From Schoenoplectus triqueter (taxonomy: Eukaryota; Streptophyta; Magnoliopsida; Poales; Cyperaceae), in contig CAXKVV010001108.1 in NCBI GenBank assembly GCA_964058805.1, positions 37,453-101,452 of the forward strand: a stretch of DNA of 64,000 nucleotides, written 5' to 3'. The notes beneath the pieces are model-generated. The model had not been told where the DNA came from. It did not search any database and saw only the letters and a program-made list of their open reading frames with translations. A program made the translations under genes and the position numbers. Below are positions 50,337-61,231 of the stretch, in pieces (the first letter of the stretch is position 1; each line of letters opens with the position of its first letter).

Positions 50337-51166
50337 CTTTTCTTTTACTCGATTTGTTTTTTACTAGGAATAAAAAAATTCAGAAGCATGTGCAACCGTT
50401 AATAAGATATCGAAGAGGAGATATTTCTATGATCATGGATGCAAATGAAGATATACATTGGAGAAGAATGGAATCAGTTACTTGTTTTATGATGTGGCGA
50501 GAGAGATGTGCAAGAATATTTAGAGATCAAGGCAAAACACACATTGCCATTATGAGAGAGATAATATTAGAATTTAAACAATGGTTTGAAGCATAAAATA
50601 ATAACAAAATTTTTGTTTTTTAATTTTTAATTTGTGATTATAACTACAAGGACCACCTATTTGTAATATATGTAATTATTTGGAGTCTTGACCTCGATCT
50701 TTTTGATAAAAAAAAATCAGAAGCTGAACACATCGATTCAAATAAATTAAAGCAGTTGTAAATCAGAAATCCAGATTGTTCGATATAACAATGTATAGAG
50801 ATAAAACACAAAGCAAAATCACCTACTCTATTGATTTCTTAACAGAATCTAAAATTAACTCGCAAAAACCCTTTTAAAAAAGGAAGTTAATTTGGAGCTG
50901 ACTATTTAATTTGTAAGAAACAAAGAGCAAGCTTGTTGATACAAATAAATTTTGTTGCAACATAAAATCCATGAGAATAATACTAGGCTAATGCAAACAA
51001 ATTTCTATGTGATACCACAGGGTTGGTCTATTCGCATAGACAAGCAGACACAAATACTCCATTAAAAGGCCATAATTTTTCAATTTCAACAATGCAACTC
51101 AAGAGGAACAACTGAGAATTCTTTCTCTCTATTTCTTCTTCTTTTTTTGTTTGTTTGAAAGATGAA

Positions 51167-51207
<41 letters not shown>

Positions 51208-51440
51208 TTTCTTCCTCTCCTTTAATTTCTAGTCGTTGTTTCTATATCTCGTCGGTCTCTAGCGACGACGATGATGAAACAGGAGGAATAAGAGAGTACC
51301 GTAATGCCTTCCAAGTAGTGAGCAGTGACTCCTGTCCTGTGCCTCCAATAAATCAGAAAGAGAGAGATCTCAAATAGGGAAGGCCAAGCTAGGAGGATAT
51401 ATAGTAATTGGAAACGTGGAGGAATAAACAAAGGTCCACT
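50337..51440 (-). promoter_or_regulatory. MED26-like upstream region with probable leader exon
   Basis: A purine-rich, GC-balanced stretch at about 51210-51380 looks like a non-coding first exon on the minus strand, with CTATATATC (51396-51404, complement) as candidate TATA box. A (CT)n-(TA)n microsatellite lies at about 51167-51207. A truncated LINE interrupts the space between this exon and the start codon. The exon assignment is inferred from position and composition. Confidence 0.4.
50388..50716 (+). mobile_element. 5'-truncated LINE (3' end only) upstream of the MED26-like start
   Basis: About 329 bp whose + strand frame ends with FMMWRERCARIFRDQ and MREIILEFKQWFEA then stop. This is the typical C-terminus of plant LINE ORF2. 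A 3' UTR and poly-A follow. TCAGAAGC at 50380-50387 and again at 50717-50724, each preceded by an A run, forms the target duplication. It was inserted in the leader/promoter zone only tens of bases upstream of the start codon, antisense to the gene. Confidence 0.8.
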
Positions 51441-51818
51441 TGGGACAATCGAAATTCAGCCCCTTTTTAATTATCTAATGAATATATAGCACGGAAAGAA
51501 GAGATGGCCGTTCGATTTGTGTCCTACGGTTCAGATTGATGTGTCAAGGATGGTCATGAATAAGTTTATACTTCGTTGTGTAGAATTTGTCCGTTCGATT
51601 ACATCGGACGGAACATATTTGGAGCACAAGCTTCTACTACACAGTAGGATTGTAGAAGATCCGGACTTGAGACCTCGGACTTATGCTGTAATTTACAGGT
51701 GTCAACGAAAGCCCTTAATTGTGTGCACCATTTTTTTTTACAAAAAATCAGCCCTCAATTTGACAGCTAAACCTTCGCCAAACTAATTGGCAAAATCACC
51801 CTCCTAATATATTAGGAG
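51441..51818. other. Intergenic DNA
   Basis: Nothing gene-like that I can name. A short open frame on + from about 51517 has no recognisable family. CTCCTAATATATTAGGAG at 51801-51818 is a perfect 18-bp palindrome and directly abuts the solo LTR that follows. Confidence 0.4.
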
Positions 51819-52271
51819 TGATAGGGTTTGCTCAACATCATTTAATGGACTTTTGCTCAACATCGGTGGAATTTACAAGTCCATAATTCTTTTTATCTTA
51901 GATAAAGTCTCAACCTCGAGAGTCCTACTTCGAAAGCCCGGTCCTAAAGCAGGAGTCTTCAATATCCTGTCGTGACATTTAATGTCATCAATGGTCTGAC
52001 ACGACGTGATATTAAGGCACACGCATGACATTAAACGCTATAATTGTTGCCCCGAAAGCGACGGCTGAAACGACCCAACGATCATATGGCGTGAGAAGGT
52101 GCCTATATAAGACCCGACCCTTGACACATGAAGGAGATATCGAACAACACAATACTCACATACTCACGTACACACACAATCTCGAGACAACTCATAAGAA
52201 AGAGTAAAAGTCCGTCTTCATTCTCATCTTGGTGATCGATATTTCCACCTTACCAGAAATCTCCCTTATCA
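51819..52271 (+). mobile_element. Solo LTR, 453 bp
   Basis: The element begins TGATAGGGTTTG and ends CCCTTATCA, so TGATA/TATCA termini are inverted repeats. Perfect 5-bp duplications AGGAG are at 51814-51818 and 52272-52276. Inside is a TATA box (CCTATATAAG, 52102-52111) followed by a leader-like stretch, which gives the orientation. No primer-binding site or coding domain flanks it. I read it as a solo LTR left by recombination between two LTRs. Confidence 0.85.
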
Positions 52272-52276
52272 AGGAG

Positions 52277-54009
52277 GTAGGAAAAATTGACCTTTCTGGA
52301 AATTAAATTTGAGTTTATGTTACATATGTATATGTTAAAATCAATATTCTAAATAGGAATTGTCGCACCATTGCGATTTTGTAAAAAGAAAAAAAAATAT
52401 CACACTAATGTGGTATAGTGAAAATTTCATACATGGTGTTTTCTTTAATTTAAAAATTATAATTTTTATTTCTATTATTTTTTATAAATTAGAATTTCAT
52501 AAAATAATTAAATAATAAAAAATTAATTGAGTAGTTATAAATTTATAATTAATCGATACAAGAAGTTGTTATTCAAAATATCACTAATACAAGCTAAATA
52601 AATTTTCTATCCAAAATAATCTAAATATAAAATATATCATTTCTTTATTAAAATAACCATAATACTATACATACGTAAGTTCAGACATCTCAAGTTGTAC
52701 AAAATCAATTTCAAATAATAATAATAAATTATGATAAATAACAATTTATTATGTTATTGTGCGCTATTCGTTATTGCGGCAGCTATTGCCGTTATAATGG
52801 TCATAATTTGATATAACACAATGTTAGCTCATAACATAATTTTTGAGCTTGAAAAATACTATAACGTGGTTATTTCGCTATTTGAAACTTTAGTTAAAAT
52901 AATTGTTCGAAATCAACTTTGATGGGGAGACTATATATTTCGATTTGTTTGTGGAACTCACATTGAGTAAACAAATTATTTTATTACCGAATCCCAACAA
53001 GATACTGTAAATAGTTCTACTATCTTGTAGTACGATGAATATGACACACTCCTAGCGGAAACATGGAAATAATTAGCGATTTAGTGATATATTGTCGTAT
53101 TTTAGCATTTACATCAAAGTATTGTCAGGTGAATTTTCCACCAACACAACTCATTGGATTGTCAATGGTTATGAACTTATGATCAAATTCGGAAAAAAGA
53201 AATATAGCATTTTATTTTAATATTTAGATACTAAAGACATATTATGCTGAAAAAAATAATTTAAATATTTTAAAGAAACGTCTGTACACAAAAATCACCA
53301 AAAATCAAATTTCTGTATTTTGGATAAAAAATGATTTTTTTTCTTGCATTTCGAGTCATAATTTCTTGATACTAGTTGGATAATTTTTTTGAGCAACAAT
53401 ATAAACAACATATTTTATCTTATATATTGCAACTTTATTAACTTTACTTTCTAATTATGAGTTCAGTAGGGAAGCAAGAATTAAAACTATGACGATCAAT
53501 ATCCATATTACGTTTTTGAGTTTTATTTTCCTAAAAAAAAGTGCGTTATAAAGGATCAAATTGTGCGTTATAAATATTTTGAAAAATACGAGGGTCAAAT
53601 TAAATATGCCGCGAAGTGATTAGTACAGGAAGCGCCCCACAAGAAGAGATTTACCCGATCAATATTCTAGATATATCTTGATAAAAGGATAAGATTTAGA
53701 GATAAAAAATATTAATAAATCTGTATTTTAAAATTAGTTCCTAAAAATTAACACAAAATATACATCGAACCAGAATATATCTTTTCCAAATTTTCCAATT
53801 AAACACCTTAGAAAAATGACATGAATCAATGTATATATCTATAGATGCCCCAAACTCTCTACGGATTGAGAGTTGCATTTTTTATGTACATGCTTAACAA
53901 AAGACATGCAACTCTTAACAGTCATGTTAGATGCGTAAAAAAAGATATGCTCAAAGAATTGGTAACTGATATCTCGTCATGTCTAACCTTTTTGTTTGAT
54001 ATTTCTATT
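52277..54009. other. AT-rich intergenic DNA
   Basis: No gene, RNA or recognisable element was seen. Confidence 0.45.
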
Positions 54010-54360
54010 TGGTAGAAGTAGGGTGTTAATGGGTCGTGTTGGATCTTATTATTTTATTATTTTTAATTTAATTAGAATAATTAATTAAATATTTATTAAC
54101 TATATATATATATTAAATAATTTAATATTAGTTAATATATAATTAATCTGAATGAGTATATATATAAGTTTTAATTAGAGTTAAATCATAAAATAAATTC
54201 AAAAAATATCATTTAATTGGGTTAGGTCGACCCATATCCAATCTTACTCATGATGGGTCAAAATATTTAATCCATATTAGACTCATTTATTCTCAAATCA
54301 TTTTGAATCAGATCAGTTTAAGTCAGATCACATTTAGATCGGATCGAATTAAAATTAACC
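54010..54360. repeat. Dispersed GATCGGATCG-type repeat, decayed copy
   Basis: It opens GGGTGTTAATGGGTCG and later contains GGGTTAGGTCGACCCA and repeated TCAGATCAG / GATCGGATCG words, echoing the segments at 1-390 and 1395-1680. Non-coding. Confidence 0.35.
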
Positions 54361-54559
54361 CTTATACATTCACTCCCGTTCATTTTTTTTAAATAAATGT
54401 TGAGAGCAAGGATATGATTTCCTTCTTTTATCCTCCCTCTTTCCATTAATCTTTATTGGAGCACATGTCTAAGAGTGAAGAATAGAAAATTCACTCTTAT
54501 TTCCAGTCACTAGGGATAAAATTATTGAAGAATAGATAGATTTTGAGGCTACGTATTGA

Positions 54560-54744
54560 GATTTTCCTTTCTATTAAAATAAAAACTCATAGATCTAAGG
54601 AAAAAAAAAAATCTAGCACTAGATGATCGGAGAAGCAACAAATTAGTATATCGAGTTTTTCGTTCCTGTTAAAATAAAAACTCTTATAGATCGAAGAAAA
54701 AAAATCTAGCACTAAATGATTGGAGAAACAACAAATTAGTAAAT
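54560..54744. repeat. Tandem duplication, about 93-bp unit
   Basis: Two copies (about 54560-54651 and 54653-54744) share TTAAAATAAAAACTC, then ATAGATC, AAAATCTAGCACTA, ATGAT, GGAGAA and CAACAAATTAGTA in the same order, with a few differences. Confidence 0.75.
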
Positions 54745-55379
54745 GAGTGGATCTTATGGCACCTCAAATTTTATTTTGTCTATCTTCCTTCAATTTCAAG
54801 TAAAAAACAATCATTGAAATGCACAAAATTAATAGTTATACCTTCAATGAAGATTAGAAGGACGATGAAAGCACCTTTGGAAATTTAGATCTCTACAAAT
54901 ACCTTCGATATTATGACCACCATAAAATTTGTGACTTAGAAATTTGGATCTCTCTCCTCACCCCTCCTCTCTTCTTTCCATTAAACACTATAATTTGGTG
55001 GCTAGGGTTTGCACTTGTATGTGTGATGTGAGTAGATAACATAATGTATCTCTAATTTCAGTTACTAGTTGTAACTTTTAAGCTATTAAAAAAGTATTAA
55101 AATTTGTACTTTTCACACCACTAAGAATTTATTATTTAAATTTTTTGAGGTAATTAGGTTAAACCTGCTTTAGTCCTTTATATTTTTCAAATTATTATTG
55201 TGTTTTAAATATTATTTTTACATTATCACTATATCTACTCTTTTTTTTACATTATCTCTAATGTCTTAAAAATTTAAGGTGATTTAAAAAAAAAAGTATT
55301 TGTTCTAGTGACAAAATACAATGTCCTTCGTATGAGATATTAGGTTTGAAATATGAATGAAGGTGCTTGATTAAAGCTA
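54745..55379. other. AT-rich intergenic DNA
   Basis: No gene or recognisable element was seen. Confidence 0.45.
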
Positions 55380-55925
55380 CAAACAAATCGAACACGAACG
55401 AACTAGCTTGTGTTCGAGTTTGATTTGAAATCTATTTCGAACTAGTTTGATTCGAAATAGATAGACAGTTTCAAACACAAACCATAGTTTAAAATTTGAT
55501 TCGTTAAAAGTTCAAATTGTTCAGTTCAATTCGTAAATAGTTTGAAATTGAATTACAAAATAGTTAAATTTCATAGTTCATACTAGAAATGACAGAATCA
55601 AGTACAAAATGTCATATAGTTCATAGTTCATACCATATAAATAAACTTTGATACAAATTTCATAGTTCATTCAACAAAATTAACAAATTTCAAATGGCAA
55701 CAGTCGAACTTAATCACTCAGCGATAATCACATAAATAATCAGATGACTCACAAATACTCAAGATTCAAATTATAATAGTTCGTGAACACCATTCGAATG
55801 AACTTATCACAGTTTGAGTTTGATTCGATATAATTTCGAATCGAACCAGTTTGATTCAAAATTAATTTTGAACTGAACTCGAATGAACTTTTTTCGAATC
55901 GAACACGAACGAACTATGAACTTCA
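55380..55925. repeat. GAACACGAACGAAC-bordered repeat
   Basis: CGAACACGAACGAACTA occurs near 55390 and again near 55898 in direct orientation. The interior is full of related words (GTTCGAGTTTGATT, TCGAATCGAAC, AGTTCATAGTTCATA). This family of words is common in plant dispersed repeats. Non-coding. Confidence 0.5.
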
Positions 55926-56640
55926 AATATTTCTTGCAGCAATATACTTGATGCACATTTACAAAATCTGAAAACTTAACTTTTATCTTTCTTATAAAAA
56001 AAAACGAAATCTAGACCTTCCAAAAGCATGTTTGAATGTCTCAAAGTCCCCCCCATTTATGGCACTTGCTATGATGGTATCTGAGTCAATATATGGAATA
56101 CAACATTTGTCAAATAAATCATATCTATCGGGTTTGGAGGAGATAAAACGATAATTTTATATAATTTTCAAAATTCTGAAAATAATATTTAATTACAAAA
56201 TCTTGGAGGATTCAAACCCTTCTGTAAATTCCCACTCCTAAGCAGTTACAAGTGATGGGGTCACGTCCATTGTTGCAAAACTGACGGTTCTCGTCTCTAG
56301 TCTACTGAGCGTTCTTATAACACTTGTTTTTCCTCTGTTCTCCTACTTCTATTTTTTTTTTAATTTGCTAGAATTGATGTAATTATGTTAACCTTATGAT
56401 GGCTGGCATTATTATGCCTATTGAAAAAAGCTCGCCAAAAAAATAAAAGTAAAAGAAGGAAGAGGACGAAAAAGACGAGATCAATTTGAATATATCTGAT
56501 ATACTGATAGGCGCAATGATAATTTGATATGATTGTCAATACGCACAATGATATGATCGCCAATGTGTAACTTGTTGACTGATCAACATGCACTCGAGCG
56601 GCTCCCTCCGACTCTAAATTCCAATGATTGCAATCCTCGT
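55926..56640. other. Intergenic DNA
   Basis: No gene or recognisable element was seen. Confidence 0.4.
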
Positions 56641-56649
56641 CATTATATC

Positions 56650-57240
56650 TATGCATTAGTTTTTTTTGTTATGCATATTAATTATGTTGTGCTGCACATT
56701 ATTTTTATTATTTATATAGATATTTTTTTATATATAAAAATATTTTTTAATTATGCCATTAATTCTATTGTGTTGTACATTAATTTTGATATTTTACACA
56801 CAATTGATGTTATTTTGTATCTTATTTTTTTATTATGCATAATAATTATGTCGTGCTACATATTATTTTTGTTATCTATGTTGCATCTAAATTCTTATAC
56901 TATGTACATAATTAATGTTATATATTTTTATTATGTATATTAGTTTTGTTATGTTACATCTTATTATATTGATTATGCATATTATTTCTGTTGTGTTGTA
57001 CATTATTTTTGCTTTGTCGCACCTATTTTTTTTTTGTATATATTATATGCATTAATTATATAATGTTGTATATTATTTCTGTTAAGTTGTATAAAACTTT
57101 ATATATTAAGAATATTATTTATGTTATTTTACATATAATTTCTGCTATATTGCTTTTTATTTTATTATGTATATTAAGTTTGTTGCGTTGCGTTGCGTTG
57201 CATATTATATTTGTTATGTTGCATCTAATACATTTGTAGA
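56650..57240. repeat. Degenerate minisatellite, TTATGTTGTACATTATTTTT-like
   Basis: About 590 bp of imperfectly repeated words such as ATTATGTTGTGCTGCACATT, GTTGTACATTATTTTTG and TTATGCATATTA, with a period of roughly 30-37 bases. Near 57180 it turns into (GCGTT)n. Long hydrophobic open frames over it are by-products of the AT-rich repeat. Confidence 0.65.
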
Positions 57241-57888
57241 AGATGGGGGGATTGCAAGAGCATGCATGAGAGAGAATGAATCTTTCACGAATTGGCGCCT
57301 TGTGTAGGACAAACCTCAAGCAAGGCAATAAATCTCAGCTTTAAGGTTGGCGCTGTGTATACAATGTACATATTAATTAATGATCGCCTGTGGATGTTTT
57401 GTTGCATCTAAACAATTTTGCAATTTTTCAAAACAATATCTCAAGATCTGTATTATTAAACGAGAGACTTCATACTTAACAATTAAATTTTTATTTGAAA
57501 ATCTTCATTACCAATGTTAAGAAATTTAGTAAAAACAGATGCACCGTAAAAAAAAATATAAATAAGTTCTATTGTCGACCATCATGCTTTGATAAGTTTT
57601 GAACTTGAATTTATAAACAAATCTCGCGTTGTCTTCATATCATACTGCTGGGCAAAACCATAGCCCGAGATAAAACAACGGCCTGATCCCATGTTAATTG
57701 GGTCCCCATTGCCCATTGGAATAAAACCGTCTAGGCCCATATGCTAAATTATTCCAGCTAGAATATTCCTGGAATAAAACCGTTGAGGCGGTCTCTCCAT
57801 CTGTATATATATATACACACAAAATCCTCACACAAGTTTCATCCCAAAACCAGTATACCAGTTCTCTGCATCAAGTACCAAATACAAA
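57241..57888 (+). promoter_or_regulatory. Promoter region of the EF-hand gene
   Basis: TGTATATATATATACAC at about 57801-57817 is a TATA-like tract about 75 bp before the start codon, followed by a CA-rich leader (CAAAACCAGTATACCAG). GGAATAAAACCGT is repeated directly near 57718 and 57770 and may be a small cis element. No RNA data are available. Confidence 0.45.
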
Positions 57889-58311
57889 ATGAGCGTTGAA
57901 ATTTTAGATGCTTCCACCATCTGCAATTTCATCAATGACACCCACTTCTTCACCAAATTCATTGAAGAACGTTTCTCGGCCATTGATTCCGATCACAACG
58001 GCCTCCTCTCCTTCTCCGAGCTGGCAAGTGAGTTAAAGAAACTCAGAGTTATTGAGATGCACTTCGGCATTGATGATGCGCTGTTGACCAGCGACGAGCT
58101 GGGAGAATTGTATCATGGTATGTTTGCTCGATTTGATCATGACGGAAACGGTATGGTTGATTTGGAGGAGTTCAAGTCAGAGATGCGTGAGCTGATGCTC
58201 GCAATAGCGAATGGATTGGGGTTTTTGCCGGTGCAGATGGTGCTGGAGGAAGGAAGCTTCCTTAAGCTCGCAGTCGAGCGAGAAATGACAGCTACTAAAG
58301 TCTATGCCTAA
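57889..58311 (+). CDS. Two-EF-hand calcium-binding protein
   Basis: Single-exon 140-aa protein of a plant EF-hand family recognised by its start (MSVEILDAST), HFGIDDALLTSDEL and the C-terminal GLGFLPVQMVLEEGSFLK. Two canonical 12-residue Ca2+ loops are seen: residues 33-44 (DSDHNGLLSFSE) and 83-94 (DHDGNGMVDLEE). There is no signal peptide or membrane segment, so a cytosolic or nuclear Ca2+ sensor is likely; partners are unknown. The ATG at 57889 follows a CA-rich leader, and the length fits the family. A broken tandem copy lies about 1.7 kb downstream on the same strand. Confidence 0.93.
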   Translation: MSVEILDASTICNFINDTHFFTKFIEERFSAIDSDHNGLLSFSELASELKKLRVIEMHFGIDDALLTSDELGELYHGMFARFDHDGNGMVDLEEFKSEMRELMLAIANGLGFLPVQMVLEEGSFLKLAVEREMTATKVYA

Positions 58312-59613
58312 TTAATTATCCAATTGATTAATTACACAATTTTGAATTCTTCTTACTCTATTAATTTGTCATTTTTTTTCTTTGAGAAACTTTTCTATTC
58401 TCTATGATGTTATTGTTTGCTATCATAGACAACATAGATTAATGTAAGATGTACAAGTTAATAAACCTTTGTATTGTCTTCGTAATAATCTTTGAGAACA
58501 AATAAAAATATATATTTGTCCAGAGTTGTTTATAATAACATGAGAATTAATTCAGTTTTATGAAGTTCAGAAACAGAGGACAAGCAGAGTAGAATTATGG
58601 AGAAACTGCTGTCCAAAAGAAGAAGAAAAAACTGAACAGTTTATTTCTCATTTTTACAATTTTAAGAATGTTTGAAAATAAGATTAGAACGAACTCAAAT
58701 CAAGTTTTTTCTTTTTAGAAGTTCGTCAATTTAAAAATCGAATAAACGTTTATGATATATTTTTATAGATGGATAATATAATAGTTTAGTTATTGTTTGA
58801 TGGTAGACTGTTAATTTATAATAATTATAAATTATATAAATTTAATAGTTTTGATAGATTATAACAGTTGTAAATCATGTAAAAATTTAATAATGTTTGA
58901 CGGACCATAAATATCAAACGTTATCTAAATTTCTTAAAGCTCAAACACTATCTATTTATAAGTTAAATAATATTTCTCTATTTTTTATTTTTAAATGTTT
59001 TTAATATATTTTTTACAATGTCATAATCAAGATTATCAAAATAACGTAATGCCAAGGATCCTCTCATATTTTTACCCTGAGCCGTCGATAGGTGAATAAC
59101 GTATATATTTAATAAATATGGGTTTATAAAAAAAGAAAGTTTTGTAAAAAGTCGAAATTGGATAGAATTGACATATTCTATTTCCAGAGAAAAAAATGCG
59201 AATTCTTTTGAGCGGGTGGTCAAAATCAATGCGAAATAAAGCCCAATCTAAGCTAGCTCAGCTAGTGCTAAATATACCTGTTTCTTTGTGGAATTTTGAC
59301 TTAAACGAACGCTTACAAAATCAGAAGTGTTGACGAATTGGTCACTGCTCCTCAGGCCTCAGTGTGCATGGCTGTTGCTTTCAATGGCGAAGTCCTTGTA
59401 GATTGTAGTTGTAGCAATAAATTGCCAGAAATTAAGGAACCATAACAGGAAAGAAAATTAAGAAACCGAATCTGGTGGGAGAATCAGGAGAAATAACACA
59501 ACGATTCCTGTCGACAAACTTAAAAATGGGAAAATGAAAACGAAAATTTGCGTATTTTTTTAAAGATCTCAATTAAAACCAAACATACAATTTACTCTGC
59601 GACACTATTAAAG
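58312..59613. other. Between the EF-hand gene and its pseudogene
   Basis: 3' UTR to about 58600. ATCCAATTGATTAATTA and GAGAATTAATTCAGTTTTA near the stop recur after the pseudogene, showing that the duplication included the 3' flank. The rest is AT-rich with nothing recognised. Confidence 0.5.
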
Positions 59614-60004
59614 ATGAGTGTAGAAATCTTAGACGCTTCGACCTCTGCAATTTCATCAACGATGCCCAATTCTTTGCCAGATCTATAGAGGAGTCGGTTT
59701 TCGGCCATTGATTCAAACCATGATGGCCTCCTCTCTTACTCTGAGTTGCTGAGCGAATTGAAGATACTAAGGTCATTGAGACGCATTTCGGCATAGACGA
59801 TGCGGTGTTAAGCAATGACGAGCTGTTACAGCTTTATCATGGCATGTTTGCTCGGTTCGACCATGACGGAAATGGATTGGTTGATTTGGAGGAGTTCAAA
59901 TCGGAGATGGACTCGGGTTTCTGCCGGTACAGATGGTGTTGGAAGAAGGGAGCTTTCTGAAGCTGGCAGTTGAGCCTGAGATGGCAACTCAAGTCTATGC
60001 CTAA
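59614..60004 (+). pseudogene. EF-hand protein pseudogene (tandem copy)
   Basis: Homologous to 57889-58311 from its start codon (MSVEILDAS) to the stop (QVYA then TAA). Relative to the intact gene it has a 1-base loss near 59642, a 1-base gain near 59698, another 1-base loss near 59771 and a ~28-base loss near 59908, so the frame is broken several times. The second Ca2+ loop is still readable (DHDGNGLVDLEE); the first has Asn at the third position. The 3' flank is also duplicated. It arose by local DNA duplication and then decayed. Confidence 0.9.
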
Positions 60005-60566
60005 TTAATAATCCAATTGATTAATTAGAAAATTTTGAATTCTTCTTACTACATGTATGATTTTTATTATGTAGGATCTTTATATTATCGTTATTTTCCC
60101 ACGGATGCAGGATGTGATTGATTCCGGGAATAATATTAATTTGAAAATTGCTGACATTTTGTAATTTGTGTGTGATAATTTTTGAGAGAGAAAAGATTAG
60201 GGGTATCTTATTTGTCCGTGATTTATTATATTAGCATGAGAATTAATCCAGTTTTACAAGTTGAGAAACAGAGGACAACCCCTTGAAACATCAGAACATC
60301 TTTTCTTGTACAAAATTTATAATCTAAATAATTAATTAAATCATTTTAAAAATAATAATGAAAAAATTAAAATTTTAATGTTAAAAATGGCAGTGCTCAC
60401 TTTAAGTGGCGTCTAAAAATATAAGTGAGAGTGAAGTACTCCCATTGGCTGCTACAGTAACCATGAAAATGAAGATTTGTTTAGTTCGTCACAGTATACA
60501 TTGTAAAGCGTAAAAGAAGAATATGTCACTCCCAATAACGCACTCATGAGAAGACTTCACTAGAAG
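60005..60566. other. Downstream flank of the EF-hand pseudogene
   Basis: Contains the duplicated 3' flank to about 60280 (GAGAATTAATCCAGTTTTA, GAAACAGAGGACAA). Beyond that nothing is recognised. Confidence 0.5.
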
Positions 60567-60571
60567 TGATG

Positions 60572-61226
60572 TGTTAGAATTAATTATTATTAATTACAAC
60601 ATATATGAGCTTATATATAATAAATATATATTATATAATGGACTGTCAAATTATATCCGTTATGAAGTGATCAAATTATGTATTATTAATCGGGTTTAAT
60701 ATGTGTCATGAGAAGTGAGCCATTTAATGTGTAGAATGTGTATTAATAACTTTATGATTCAGTGATAGTCTAAATTATATAAAGTTTGATAATAACTTTA
60801 TCCCTTAAGAACACAACAATAGACAGTTTTCTGATTAAGCAGCGAATCCATTAAGAGAGAATTTGAATCTGATATGGACCCTCTAAGAAATAATTGTTGG
60901 CTCAGTTATGGGAGTCCATTATATACAGGGAGACTGTTCCGGGAGAATATAGCGAGGTAGAAGGTTTGGTCAATCCGTAAGCCTCATCAGCTTCAGATGC
61001 AGGTTAATTCAATTATTCTCTCAAAATAGTTCCAGAAGAGACGAAAATTGTCTGCGCCAGTTCTCTCAATCGTTCCATCGGATTAGAGGAAGATCGCTAG
61101 AAGGCTTAAAGAAATCTGATGATCAATAGGGTTGTGTCTCTCTGAAAGATCGATAATATGAATCAAAGTAATATATTTTATGATTAGAGATTCACTAGAG
61201 GATTACGGCTTAAAAATTTTCTAACA
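60572..61226 (+). mobile_element. Solo LTR, 655 bp
   Basis: The element begins TGTTAGAATT and ends TTTTCTAACA, with 8-bp inverted termini TGTTAGAA / TTCTAACA. Perfect 5-bp duplications TGATG lie at 60567-60571 and 61227-61231. A TATA-like ATTATATAAAG is at about 60774. No primer-binding site or coding domain follows. Termini are typical of copia-type elements. I read it as a solo LTR. Confidence 0.9.
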
Positions 61227-61231
61227 TGATG

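Noticed and set aside
51517..51786. 89-codon + strand frame
   Set aside because: No domain or family resemblance, and it runs into AT-rich DNA beside a solo LTR; not supported as a gene.
56563..57239. Long + strand frames predicting multi-spanning hydrophobic proteins
   Set aside because: They lie on an AT-rich minisatellite; the Ile/Tyr/Leu-rich composition follows from the repeat, and no family resemblance or gene structure is seen.
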